This document shows, one piece after another, positions 13,925-22,972 of a stretch of 46,918 nt of DNA. The notes below the pieces were generated by a model. That model was given only the letters and a program-made list of their open reading frames with translations. It was not told the DNA's origin and made no database searches. A program made the position numbers and the translations under genes. The DNA lies in the NCBI RefSeq assembly GCF_036330325.1, contig NZ_JAZDRO010000009.1, forward strand, positions 1 to 46,918. Direction: 5' to 3'. Each line of letters starts with the position of its first letter. Positions within the stretch are counted from its first letter, which is position 1. The DNA is from Hyphobacterium marinum. GTDB taxonomy: Bacteria > Pseudomonadota > Alphaproteobacteria > Caulobacterales > Maricaulaceae.

Positions 13925-16372
13925 ATGTGGTCTCGTGCCTCTTTGCGCGTTCAACTCATTCAGGGCGCTTCCGTTCTCGCACTCGCCGTTGCTGGCCAGG
14001 CTGGCGCGCAGGACGCGCCCATCGTCCAGCCCGGTGCGCCCGGACAGCAATCGCGCACGCTGACCGCCGAAGACGCGGTTCGCGTCGCGGAAAACCGTTA
14101 CTCGGCCGATGATGTCCGCTTCATGCAGGACATGATCCTGCACCATTATCAGGCGGTGCAAATGTCGGCCCTGGTGCCCGACCGGACCAATCACCCTGAC
14201 GTCCTGACGGCGGCGGGACGGATCGACGCCTCACAGGAAGACGAGATCGCCTTCATGCAGTCCTGGCTGACCGAACGCGGCCGCGATGCGCCGGACCCGG
14301 CCAATGATCCCCACGCCATGCACGGTGGACACGGCATGATGGAAGGCATGGCGACGCCCGAGCAGATGGCTGAACTCGCCACGCTGGAGGGACCGGCCTT
14401 CGACCGCATGTTCCTGGAGCTGATGATTGCCCACCACGAAGGCGCGGTGGAGATGGTGGACCATCTGTTCGATCAGTCCGGATCCGCCTATGACCCGGTG
14501 CTCTACGAGTTTGCCAGCGACGTGAAGAACGAACAGCAAGCCGAGATCCGCCGCATGGGCGCGATCATCCGCACGCTGTGGGACGATCCGCGCTCGACTC
14601 TGTCGCCCGGCTTCCGTGATGCGGGCGAAGCAATCAGCAATCTCGAACACGTCGCCACCCTGCCCAAGCCAACCGGCTTCTTCGATGTTGAAAACCCGGC
14701 CGGGTTGCCGCCCCTGATCGAGGACGAGGACGAGGACAGCGACGAGGCCCCGGAGAACGAAGCCGCAGACGGTGATGACCGTCCGCGCTTTGGCCAGCGC
14801 TCGCCCTTCCTCAGCTTCTCCAATACCGACATGGCCTTCTCCGGCGACCTGATGGCGGCGGGCAATTATCACGGGTTCAACCTCTATCGGCTGGGTGAAG
14901 ACCCGGTTCCGCAACTGATCAGTTCGGTTGTCTGCCCCGGTGGTCAGGGCGACGTGTCCATCAGCGGCAATCTGTTGCTGATGTCGGTTGAACAGACGCG
15001 CGGCCGCGTTGATTGCGGCCTGGAAGGTGTTGGTCGCGATGCCAGCCCGGACCGGTTCCGCGGCCTGCGCATCTTCGACATTTCCGACCCGCGGGCACCT
15101 GTTCAGGTCGGCCAGGTTCAGACTTGCCGCGGCTCGCACACCCATTCCATTGTCTCCGGCCCGGACGAGGACGGCATCCTGGTCGTCTACAACTCCGGGA
15201 CAGCTTCGGTGCGGGACGAAGAGGAACTCGTCGGCTGCGTCGATGATGACCTCGGTGACGAACGCACCGCGCTCTTCCGTATCGACGTGATCGAAATCCC
15301 GGTCGCGGACCCGTCACAAGCCCGGATCGTGCACAGCCCGACCGTCTTTGCCGACGAGGAAACCGGTGCGATCGCGGGCTTGTGGACCGGCGGAGATCAT
15401 GGTGACGGCACACAGACCACCAGTCGCACTGACGAATGCCATGACATTACCGTCTTCCCGTCGGCCAACCTCGCGGCCGGGGCCTGCTCGGGCAACGGCA
15501 TCATCTTCGATATCACCGATCCGCGCGACCCGCGCCGCATCGACGCGGTCAGCGATGACGGCTTCGCCTACTGGCACTCCGCGACGTTCAACAATGACGG
15601 GACGCGCGTCCTCTTCACCGACGAGTGGGGCGGCGGTGGACGACCGCGTTGCCTGGCGCAGGACCCGCGCAACTGGGGAGCCAACGCCTTTTACGACATT
15701 GTCGACGGCCAACTGGAATTCCGCGGCTATTACAAGCTGCCGGCGGCCCAGACCGATACCGAAAACTGCGTCGCGCACAACGGATCAATCATTCCAGTGC
15801 CCGGCCGGGATATCTTCGCCCAGGCCTGGTATCAGGGCGGTCTCTCGGTCATCGATTTCACCGATCCGTCCAATGTCGTCGAGATCGCCTATTTTGACCG
15901 CGGCCCCATCAGCGCCGATGTCCTGACGACCGGCGGCTACTGGTCCAGCTACTGGTATGATGGCCGGATCTACGCGACCGAGATTTCGCGAGGGCTCGAC
16001 GTTTTCGAACTGGTGCCCAGCAATTTCCTGACCGAAAACGAGATCGCAGCCGCGGGCCTCGCCGACCAGGGCGGGACGTTCAACCCGCAGACCCAGCATC
16101 CGGTCAGTTGGCCGGCTCATCCGGCAGTCGCCCGGGCCTACATCGACCAGCTGCGCCGCGATGACGCGATGCCGGAAGCCATGGCCGATTCCCTGTTAGA
16201 GGCACTCGCCACCGCTGAAGATCATATCGCGTCGGGAACATCCGATCCGGCGCTGGCCGGCATGCTCGCCGGGATCGCCACAGGGCTGCCCGCAGAGGGG
16301 TCCGGCCAGGCGGCCATGCGGGCAAGGTCTCTGCGTGACACGCTAACGGGCATCGCCGACCGGTTGCAATAG
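13925..16372 (+). CDS. Exported DUF305-LVIVD beta-propeller fusion protein
   Basis: An 815-residue precursor. The ATG at 13925 (GGGGAA upstream) opens a signal peptide of about 28 residues ending AGAQ. Residues about 55-225 are a DUF305 ferritin-like helical domain with two HH motifs (MILHHYQAVQM about 70-80; MIAHHEGAVEM about 167-177) and a His/Met-rich loop (HAMHGGHGMMEGM, about 130-142), consistent with metal, often copper, binding. A strongly acidic linker (EDEDEDSDEAPENEAADGDD, about 263-285) leads to LVIVD-type repeats (for example LRIFDISDPRAPVQVG, IIFDITDPRDP, LSVIDFTDPSNVVEI), which fold as a surface beta-propeller. The C-terminal about 110 residues are helical. DUF305 and LVIVD domains are usually separate or differently ordered. 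The neighbouring cytochrome c lipoprotein makes a role in metal or redox chemistry plausible, but nothing here proves it. Confidence 0.85.
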   Translation: MWSRASLRVQLIQGASVLALAVAGQAGAQDAPIVQPGAPGQQSRTLTAEDAVRVAENRYSADDVRFMQDMILHHYQAVQMSALVPDRTNHPDVLTAAGRIDASQEDEIAFMQSWLTERGRDAPDPANDPHAMHGGHGMMEGMATPEQMAELATLEGPAFDRMFLELMIAHHEGAVEMVDHLFDQSGSAYDPVLYEFASDVKNEQQAEIRRMGAIIRTLWDDPRSTLSPGFRDAGEAISNLEHVATLPKPTGFFDVENPAGLPPLIEDEDEDSDEAPENEAADGDDRPRFGQRSPFLSFSNTDMAFSGDLMAAGNYHGFNLYRLGEDPVPQLISSVVCPGGQGDVSISGNLLLMSVEQTRGRVDCGLEGVGRDASPDRFRGLRIFDISDPRAPVQVGQVQTCRGSHTHSIVSGPDEDGILVVYNSGTASVRDEEELVGCVDDDLGDERTALFRIDVIEIPVADPSQARIVHSPTVFADEETGAIAGLWTGGDHGDGTQTTSRTDECHDITVFPSANLAAGACSGNGIIFDITDPRDPRRIDAVSDDGFAYWHSATFNNDGTRVLFTDEWGGGGRPRCLAQDPRNWGANAFYDIVDGQLEFRGYYKLPAAQTDTENCVAHNGSIIPVPGRDIFAQAWYQGGLSVIDFTDPSNVVEIAYFDRGPISADVLTTGGYWSSYWYDGRIYATEISRGLDVFELVPSNFLTENEIAAAGLADQGGTFNPQTQHPVSWPAHPAVARAYIDQLRRDDAMPEAMADSLLEALATAEDHIASGTSDPALAGMLAGIATGLPAEGSGQAAMRARSLRDTLTGIADRLQ

Positions 16373-16389
16373 ACCGCGCCAGAACACCT

Positions 16390-16420
16390 GTCAGGGTTGG
16401 AAAAATTGCTCAACCCTGAC
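16390..16420. repeat. Perfect 10-bp inverted repeat between DUF305 and cytochrome c genes
   Basis: GTCAGGGTTG (16390-16399) and CAACCCTGAC (16411-16420) are exact complements with an A-rich 11-nt loop. It lies 17 nt after the DUF305-LVIVD stop and 88 nt before the cytochrome start. There is no U-run after it. It could be a Rho-assisted terminator, an mRNA stabiliser or an operator for the cytochrome gene. Confidence 0.5.
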
Positions 16421-16507
16421 GGGTATTCTTGCGAGGGCTGGCATTGTCGGCCGGCTTCGTTATGGTCCGCATCGCATCTGAGTCCTTCGCGATCCGGAGA
16501 GTGTTTC

Positions 16508-17035
16508 ATGACGCGGTCTGCCCTGCTGGCTTCCTGTCTCTTCCTTGCTGCCTGCGGGGATCCCTCATCGGGGTCTGAGGTCGAAACGCCGCAATTGCCG
16601 ACTGGCGAAAGCGGGTCGGAGACACAGGCACCGCAAGGCACACTCGAAAGCGATCCGCTTGTTGAGGATGCCGCCCAGGACATGGCCACACGCCTGGCCG
16701 CCCTGCCCGCCCCCTATTCGGAAGCCGACCTGGCCAACGGCGCACGGCAGTTTCGCCGTTGCACGTCCTGCCACACGATCGGCGAAGGCGGTCCGCACCG
16801 GGTCGGACCGAACCTGCACGGCCTGTTCCGGCGAACGGCGGGCGAAGCCGAAGGCTTCAATTACTCGCCAGCGCTCCGCGAAGCGGGTTTTGACTGGACA
16901 CCGGACCATCTCGACGCCTGGCTGGCCGACCCGCGCGGCTACATCCCGGGCAACCGCATGTCCTTTGTTGGCCTGCGGGACGCGGACGACCGCCGCGACG
17001 TCATCGCCTACCTGCTGCTCGAAACCGAACTCTAA
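16508..17035 (+). CDS. Cytochrome c lipoprotein (monoheme, class I)
   Basis: A 175-residue lipoprotein. The lipobox LAAC puts the lipidated Cys at 16, followed by a Ser/Glu/Gln-rich tether (about 17-60). The cytochrome domain has CTSCH (C85, C88, H89) for covalent heme and RMSF with M151 as the likely sixth ligand. HRVGPNLHGLF and NYSPAL are typical of small c-type cytochromes of the c2/c550 group. GGAGAG lies before the ATG at 16508. It would act as a membrane-tethered periplasmic electron carrier. The partner is unknown; the preceding gene encodes a putative metal-binding DUF305 protein. Confidence 0.9.
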   Translation: MTRSALLASCLFLAACGDPSSGSEVETPQLPTGESGSETQAPQGTLESDPLVEDAAQDMATRLAALPAPYSEADLANGARQFRRCTSCHTIGEGGPHRVGPNLHGLFRRTAGEAEGFNYSPALREAGFDWTPDHLDAWLADPRGYIPGNRMSFVGLRDADDRRDVIAYLLLETEL

Positions 17036-17043
17036 CCCAAATC

Positions 17044-20000
17044 CTATTCGGCCGGATGCCCGGTCTCGTGCGGGTCCACCACGGTGGACGCCGCCTGCTG
17101 ACGTTCGATCTGGCGGGACACCCAGTTTGGCGTCTTGGTAAAGCGGCCAAGCACGCTATAGGCAGCGGGAACCACCAGCAGCGTAAACAAGGTCGCCACC
17201 ATCACGCCGGTGAAGATGACGATGCCGATCGTCACCCGGCTTTCCGCTCCGGCCCCGGAGGCGAGGACCAGTGGCAGGGCACCGATGGCGGTCGAGATAC
17301 CGGTCATCAGGATCGGGCGGAGCCGCGTGTCCGCAGCTTCCAATGTCGCATCGCGCACACTCATCCCCTCATCGCGCAACTGATTGGCGAATTCAGCGAT
17401 CAGAATGCCGTTCTTGGCCGCCAGCCCCACCAGCACGATCAGGCCGATCTGGCTGTAGACGTTCAGCGAGGAGCCGACGATGTAGAGGCCGAACAGCCCG
17501 CCGGCGACGGCGAGCGGCACGGTCAACATGATGACGAAGGGCTGAATCAGGCTCTCGAACTGGGCGGCCAAGACCAGGAAGACGATGAGCAGCGCCATGG
17601 TAAAGGCGAACAGCGTCGCCGAGTTGGAGTCCATGAAATCCTTCGCCGAACCGATGAAATCGGTCTGGATCGTCGGCGGCAGCATCTCTGCGCCGGCCTG
17701 GCTGAACCACTCGATGGCCTCGCCTATCGTATAGCCCTCGGCCAGCGTCGCGCTGATCGTCACCGCTCGCAGGCGGTCAACACGCGGCCGGTCCGAGGAT
17801 TCCCCGATCTCGCTTAGCGAAACCAGGTTGGACAGGGGGATCAGAGCGCCGGAATCGGCCCGCACGGTCAGGATCGCCAGGTCGCTCTGGCTCGACCGGT
17901 CCTCGCGGCGGTTCTGCAGAATGACGTCGTAGTCCTCGCCCCGATCGACATAGGTGCCAACGCGGCGTGAGCCGAGATGCGCTTCCAGGGCACGGCCGAT
18001 GGATTCCACCGACACGCCCAGCGCGGCGGCTCGTTCGCGGTTGATGTCGACCACGAGGCGCGGCGAATTCGGCTCATAGCTCTTGCGCGCCCGCAACAGG
18101 TTCGGATTGGTCTCCCGCGCCCGCTGCAGGATTTCATCGGCCCAGCGGTTCAGCTCCTCATAGTCAGAGCCGCCCAGCACGAAATCGATCTCGTTGCCTG
18201 AGACGCCCCGTCCCAGCGACGACCCGCCGCCGGCAAAGGCCCGCACACCGGTGAGCATGCCGAAACGGCCATTGATCTCGCCGATGATTTCCTGTCCCGA
18301 CCGGTCCCGCTCATCCCAGGGGGCCATGGCTCCGAAGGTCACGCCGCTGTTAAAGCCGCCCCCGCCAAAACCGGGCACGACGACCACGGCCTGGCGGATC
18401 TCGTCACGTTCAACGAAGTCGGCAAGGATGGCCTCAATCTCTTCGGCCTGCTCGGCCATGTAGTCAAAGCCCGCCCCTTCAGGTCCCTGGAAGAAGGCAA
18501 AGAAGAAGCCGCGATCTTCCGACGGCGTCAGTTCATTGGGCAGCCGGTTGAGCAGGAAGAGCGAGCCAGCCAGCGCAGCGACAATCAGCGGGATCGCAAC
18601 CCATGGCGCTTTGAGAACAATTTCGAGCGAGTCCCGGTACGCCTTGCGCAGACGGGTAAAGGCGTGATCGACATATTTCGCTACGCCGGACGATTTCGAG
18701 GCCGGGCGGATCATCTTCGACGCCATCATCGGCGACAGGGTCAGGGCCACCAGGCTGGAGAGGATCACCGCCCCGCTCATCGTGATGGCCAGTTCCGTGA
18801 AGATGCGCCCGATTATGCCCGGCAGCACGACCAATGGTGCGAACACCGCCACAACAACGGCGGTCGTCGCGATCACCGCGAAGAAGACCTGGCGTGCGCC
18901 GTTGTAGGCGGCCAGTGCCGGGCGTTCGCCGAGATCCACCCGGCGCTGGATATTCTCCAGAACCACGATGGAATCGTCGACCACCAGGCCGATACACAGG
19001 ACCAGCGCCAGCAGCGTGATGATGTTGATCGAAAGGCCGAACAACGCCAGCACACCGAACGCGCCAATCAGGCAGACCGGCACGACGATGGCGGGAATGG
19101 CAGCAGCCCTGAATGTCCCCAGGAAGAGATAGATAACCGCGACCACGAGCAGCGCGGCCACTATTAGCGTGCGCCAGACCTCGCGAATGGATTCGGATAT
19201 GAAGACCGTGGAGTCATAGGTGACAATGATATCCATGCCCTCCGGCAGGCCCGGGCGGATCCGATCCATTTCCGCGCGGACACCATTGGCGACATCCAGT
19301 GCATTGGCCTGGCTCTGACGCACCACGCCCAACCCGATGCGGGTGACGCCATTACCGCGGAACAGGGCGCGTTCCTCCTGCGGACCGACCTCGACATCGG
19401 CGACTTCGCCAAGACGAATGACGTGCCCGTCCGTAGAGCTGCCAACAGGCAGACGGCGGAAGCTGTCCTCGTTGGCGTAGCTGCGCTCGACGCGCACCGT
19501 CAGGTCGACATCCTGGGCCTCCAGCGCACCGCCAGGCAGTTCAATATTCTGGGATCGCAGCGCCCGTTCGATATCGTCGACGGTCAGCCGCCGCGCCGCG
19601 AGCGCCTGCGGATCGAGCCAGATGCGCATGGCATAGCGCCGTTGACCGCCAATCCGGACATTGGCAACGCCGTCAATGGTCGACAGACGATCGACGATGA
19701 AGCGGTCGGCATAGTCGGAAAGCTCTTCCATCGACATGCCGTCGCCGATCAGTGAATACCAGATGATCGGCTGGGCGTCGGAATCCTGCTTGGCCACCCG
19801 CGGTGCATCGATGTTCTGCGGCAGCTGGGACGAGACACGGGATACCGCGTCCCGGACATCGTTCGCCGCGGCTTCCATGTTGCGCGACAGGTTGAAAGTG
19901 ATCGAGATGTTCGACCGCCCGTCGCGGCTTGACGAGCTGATCAGTTCGACGCCCTCAATCCCCGACAGCTGGTCCTCGATCACCTGCGTGATCCGGTTCT

Positions 20001-20178
20001 CGACCACTTCGGCATTGGCACCGGGATAGCTGGTCGAGACCGAGACAACCGGCTGGTCGACATTGGGCAGTTCGCGCAGCGGAAGGCTGCGAAAACCCAG
20101 AATGCCGATGACAACAATGAGCGCGCTGAACACCCCGGCCATGACCGGGCGTTTTACGGCGATGTCGGAGAGCGTCAT
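17044..20178 (-). CDS. RND multidrug efflux permease (HAE1 family)
   Basis: A 1044-residue inner-membrane proton/drug antiporter of the AcrB/MexF/MdtB class. It opens with TLSDIAVKRPVMAGVFSALI; the first periplasmic loop has YPGANAEVVENRITQVIED. TM4 carries the proton-relay Asp pair in GLVVDDSIVVLENI (about residue 400). The second half repeats the fold (SEDRGFFFAFFQGPEGA, then GLAAKNGILIAEFANQ). Its ATG overlaps the adaptor gene's stop by 4 nt, so the two are translationally coupled. No TolC-like outer-membrane channel gene is adjacent. Substrates cannot be deduced. Confidence 0.94.
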   Translation of the reverse strand: MTLSDIAVKRPVMAGVFSALIVVIGILGFRSLPLRELPNVDQPVVSVSTSYPGANAEVVENRITQVIEDQLSGIEGVELISSSSRDGRSNISITFNLSRNMEAAANDVRDAVSRVSSQLPQNIDAPRVAKQDSDAQPIIWYSLIGDGMSMEELSDYADRFIVDRLSTIDGVANVRIGGQRRYAMRIWLDPQALAARRLTVDDIERALRSQNIELPGGALEAQDVDLTVRVERSYANEDSFRRLPVGSSTDGHVIRLGEVADVEVGPQEERALFRGNGVTRIGLGVVRQSQANALDVANGVRAEMDRIRPGLPEGMDIIVTYDSTVFISESIREVWRTLIVAALLVVAVIYLFLGTFRAAAIPAIVVPVCLIGAFGVLALFGLSINIITLLALVLCIGLVVDDSIVVLENIQRRVDLGERPALAAYNGARQVFFAVIATTAVVVAVFAPLVVLPGIIGRIFTELAITMSGAVILSSLVALTLSPMMASKMIRPASKSSGVAKYVDHAFTRLRKAYRDSLEIVLKAPWVAIPLIVAALAGSLFLLNRLPNELTPSEDRGFFFAFFQGPEGAGFDYMAEQAEEIEAILADFVERDEIRQAVVVVPGFGGGGFNSGVTFGAMAPWDERDRSGQEIIGEINGRFGMLTGVRAFAGGGSSLGRGVSGNEIDFVLGGSDYEELNRWADEILQRARETNPNLLRARKSYEPNSPRLVVDINRERAAALGVSVESIGRALEAHLGSRRVGTYVDRGEDYDVILQNRREDRSSQSDLAILTVRADSGALIPLSNLVSLSEIGESSDRPRVDRLRAVTISATLAEGYTIGEAIEWFSQAGAEMLPPTIQTDFIGSAKDFMDSNSATLFAFTMALLIVFLVLAAQFESLIQPFVIMLTVPLAVAGGLFGLYIVGSSLNVYSQIGLIVLVGLAAKNGILIAEFANQLRDEGMSVRDATLEAADTRLRPILMTGISTAIGALPLVLASGAGAESRVTIGIVIFTGVMVATLFTLLVVPAAYSVLGRFTKTPNWVSRQIERQQAASTVVDPHETGHPAE

Positions 20179-21269
20179 GCCTCACCTCCCGGCCCGTCCG
20201 GGCCCGTATCCCCCACAACCTGGACCGGCGCGCCGGGCTGGACCCGGTGCGTGCCCTCCGAGATGACCCGTTCGCCGGTCTCGAGACCGGAGAGGATTTC
20301 CAGCATGCCACCGGTCCGCATTCCCACCTCGACGGGCTGACGGCGGGCTGTCGTGCCGTTGTCGCCCTGCGCAATCACATAGACGAAAGCGTCTTCAGCA
20401 ACGCGGATCAGCGCACCTTCAGGGATGGCGGGGCGGGTTCGCTCGCCGCGGCGGATTTCAACCGTCAGCAGCATGCCCGGACGTAGCCGGCCGTCTTCAT
20501 TGGCGATCTCCGCGCGAACCGTGACCGCGCGCGTGACAGGATCAATCCGCGATTCCACTTCCGTGATCTCGCCAGTGAAATCCGCGCCGGGATAGGCATC
20601 CGAACGTGCCCGAATTTCCAGCCCCGTTTCCACAGCCGAGAAGAAGCGCTCCGGGATCGTGAAATCCAGCTTGATCACGCTGTCATCGTCGAGCGTGGCA
20701 ATCACATCGCCGGGCCCGACCAGTTCGCCGGGACTGACATTGCGCAGACCGACCCGACCGGCAAAGGGGGCGCGGATGATGCGGTCGGCCATACGCGCCT
20801 CGACAGCACGCACACGGGCCGACGCCCGGTCCAGTTCCGCCTGGGTTTCCTGGGAACGCTGGGTCGGCGCGATACCGCGCGCGGCAAGATCCTGGAACCG
20901 CTCGTGCTCCTGTTGCGCCTCACGCAGGGTTGCCCGCGCTTCGTTCAGCGAAGCCGCTTCCTCGCGGTCTGTCTGTTCGACAAGAATTTGGCCTGCTTCT
21001 ACCCGTTGGCCGGAATCAAAGGCGATGCGCGAAATCGTGTCGGACACTTTCGCCGTTACCGTCACCGACTCATTTGCCCGCGCGGTCCCGAGGGCCGAGA
21101 CCACATCGGCAAACTCCATCGGTTCCACTGTCGCGACCGCAACAGGCGTCGAGAACCCGCCGAATCCCTGATTGCCGCCATCGCCTCGCGTGATCTCGCG
21201 GACGACAACGAAGGCGGCCATGGCCGCAAAAATAACAATGATGACGATCAGAAAAGCAGCGCGGCGCAT
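20175..21269 (-). CDS. RND efflux periplasmic adaptor (membrane fusion protein)
   Basis: A 364-residue membrane-fusion protein partnering the RND permease. A single N-terminal anchor (FLIVIIVIFAAMAAFVVV, 6-23) is followed by the barrel-sandwich half ESVTVTAKVSDTISRIAFDSGQ, an alpha-hairpin (about 105-155, rich in R/E/A) and IIRAPFAGRVGLRNVSPGELV closing the sandwich. The beta-barrel and membrane-proximal domains follow (IDPVTRAVTVRAEI, IPEGALI). There is no lipobox. The ATG at 21269 has AGGAG 10 nt upstream. It overlaps the permease gene by ATGA. The AT-rich 98 nt upstream probably hold the promoter of this two-gene operon. Confidence 0.93.
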   Translation of the reverse strand: MRRAAFLIVIIVIFAAMAAFVVVREITRGDGGNQGFGGFSTPVAVATVEPMEFADVVSALGTARANESVTVTAKVSDTISRIAFDSGQRVEAGQILVEQTDREEAASLNEARATLREAQQEHERFQDLAARGIAPTQRSQETQAELDRASARVRAVEARMADRIIRAPFAGRVGLRNVSPGELVGPGDVIATLDDDSVIKLDFTIPERFFSAVETGLEIRARSDAYPGADFTGEITEVESRIDPVTRAVTVRAEIANEDGRLRPGMLLTVEIRRGERTRPAIPEGALIRVAEDAFVYVIAQGDNGTTARRQPVEVGMRTGGMLEILSGLETGERVISEGTHRVQPGAPVQVVGDTGPDGPGGEA

Positions 21270-21367
21270 GGACTTCAGACTCCTGTTTGCGGGCGAGATA
21301 GGCCCGAAAGCGCCATCAATCAAAGAAAATTACTTGTGATCGGAAATGCACAAATAAATCAGCGAGC

Positions 21368-22264
21368 CTAGAAGCGCTGCCAGATCGCCGCAAATACCGC
21401 GCGTTCGTCGATGGCATTGCGGCCCGCGGGAGTGAACCAGCCCCCCACATGGAGTTCACCAAACCGGGTTGAAAAGCCCAGCGACGCCTGAACCTTGTGC
21501 TGGGAGAAATGCCTCTGCCCGGCGACCGGATCGGAAACGCTCCAGGTCGAAAAACTCTGCACCATGACCGTCATGTCCGGACGCGGCCGCCATCCGGCCG
21601 TCAGGTCAAGGCGGGCTTCATCCAGAAACCCGTCATCGCGCCAGCGATAGGCCGGCTGCAATTCGACGAAGATGGCCTCTCCCATGGCCATACCAGTGAG
21701 AACCCGGATTTCCGCTCCCAGCCCGCCATCACCCAAGGGCCGGTCGGCGACGTTCTCACCGCCACCGGGCAGGATGCCCGACAGCTGCACGGACAGGACG
21801 GCCGGGCCGCTGCGTCCAACCAGTAGCCGGGCACCCAGTTCGCTGGCGGCGAAGCCCTGCGCCGTGTCAGGAATACCGGCCTCGGTCAGGGCGACGTCTT
21901 GCCAGGCCACCCGGCCCACGAGCGTGATCCGGTCGCTCAGCCCGTATTCGGCATAGGTGGCGTATTCGCGCTTCTCGTAATAGCCGCCGTCAAAATGCTG
22001 GCCAGTATCGTCGAAATACCCCTCGGCCCGGTCGTAGAGGATCGAGGAGATGACCAGGCCTTCGCCCTTGGGCTGGGGCCAGGCCCCGGCATGGACAGGC
22101 GTGGAAGCCCCTGCGCCGACCGCAATGGCGATCAGGTATCGAAGCCCGGCGACTCCCGCCTCACGCGATCGAGCAGTGCGGCCCAGGCGATCTCCTTGAA
22201 GAACTCGTTGCCGGCGATTTCCGAGCTCTGGCCGAACACCTTGTCCTGCATGGACTGGTCCCAT
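21368..22264 (-). CDS. Probable outer-membrane beta-barrel protein, start uncertain
   Basis: The reading frame gives a protein whose secure part begins with a signal-like LRYLIAIAVGAGASTPVHAGA and ends in IWQRF; a terminal Phe is typical of outer-membrane barrels. Between them lie alternating amphipathic stretches with many aromatic residues (ISSILYDRAEGYFDD, YATYAEYGLSDRITLVGRVAW), suggesting about a dozen strands. No ATG/GTG/TTG lies just before the signal peptide. The only standard start is the ATG at 22264, 43 codons earlier, inside the aldolase gene (overlap 22132-22264), so the true start may be an unusual codon or the signal may be internal. Family unknown. It is probably translationally coupled to the aldolase gene. 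Confidence 0.65.
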   Translation of the reverse strand: MGPVHAGQGVRPELGNRRQRVLQGDRLGRTARSREAGVAGLRYLIAIAVGAGASTPVHAGAWPQPKGEGLVISSILYDRAEGYFDDTGQHFDGGYYEKREYATYAEYGLSDRITLVGRVAWQDVALTEAGIPDTAQGFAASELGARLLVGRSGPAVLSVQLSGILPGGGENVADRPLGDGGLGAEIRVLTGMAMGEAIFVELQPAYRWRDDGFLDEARLDLTAGWRPRPDMTVMVQSFSTWSVSDPVAGQRHFSQHKVQASLGFSTRFGELHVGGWFTPAGRNAIDERAVFAAIWQRF

Positions 22265-22893
22265 TCCAGAAGCTCCCCCCCGGCTTGCGCCATGGTTTGA
22301 ATCCGGCAGGCGCGCTCCAGCAAATACAACCTTATATACGCGGAAAACGGATGATCGCCTACAGACAGCGTCCCGTGGTTGCGCAATATCATCAAATTCT
22401 TGTCGCCCAGATCGGCCACGAGACGGACTTTTTCGTCCTCGATCAGGGCGATGCCCTCATAGTCGTGATAGGCGACATCATTCATTACGTTCATGGCCAG
22501 CTGGGAGATCGGGCGCAGACCACCCTTCTGCGCGGCGACCGCAACGCCGGCATCACTGTGCAGATGCATGGCGACCATGACGTCCTCGCGGGCGGCATGG
22601 ATCGCCGAGTGGATGGTGAAACCCGCCGGATTGATGCCATAGCGCGAGGGCGGCAGGACATTCCCCTCCAGGTCGATCTTCACGAGGTTTGACGCGGTCA
22701 CGTCCTCATAAAGAAGGCCGAACGGGTTGAGGAGGAAATGCTCCTCCGGTCCGGGCACGCGCATGGAAATGTGGGTGAAAAACAGATCGTCCCATTCGTG
22801 CATCCGCACCAGGCGGTAGAGGGCGGCCAGGTCGCAGCGCGCCTTCCACTCTTCGGCACTGACGATATCCTTGACGGCGGCCTGATCATCCAT
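22132..22893 (-). CDS. Class II aldolase/adducin-family protein
   Basis: A 253-residue protein of the class II aldolase/adducin fold. Likely zinc ligands are H110 and H112 (MHLHSD) and H173 (RNHGTLSVG). The opening RCDLAALYRLVRMHEWDDLFFTHISMR and the segment FLLNPFGLLYEDVTASNLVKID match the family well. Well-known members cleave sugar phosphates, but many of this longer, NxxDLxxxHxS-type group have no assigned reaction. The ATG at 22893 has GGGAGA upstream; a TTG 60 nt earlier is less likely. It follows egtB in the same direction with a 79-nt gap. Confidence 0.88.
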   Translation of the reverse strand: MDDQAAVKDIVSAEEWKARCDLAALYRLVRMHEWDDLFFTHISMRVPGPEEHFLLNPFGLLYEDVTASNLVKIDLEGNVLPPSRYGINPAGFTIHSAIHAAREDVMVAMHLHSDAGVAVAAQKGGLRPISQLAMNVMNDVAYHDYEGIALIEDEKVRLVADLGDKNLMILRNHGTLSVGDHPFSAYIRLYLLERACRIQTMAQAGGELLEWDQSMQDKVFGQSSEIAGNEFFKEIAWAALLDRVRRESPGFDT

Positions 22894-22972
22894 GGCGCTC
22901 TCCCTGGCTGGCGTGCGGGCCTCAGCATCGGATTGAACAGCGTTCACTGTCAAATCCGTTCAGGCAAACCTG

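Noticed and set aside
14231..15145. 304-residue open frame on the minus strand
   Set aside because: It lies antisense within the DUF305-LVIVD gene, whose signal peptide, HH motifs and LVIVD repeats are clear.
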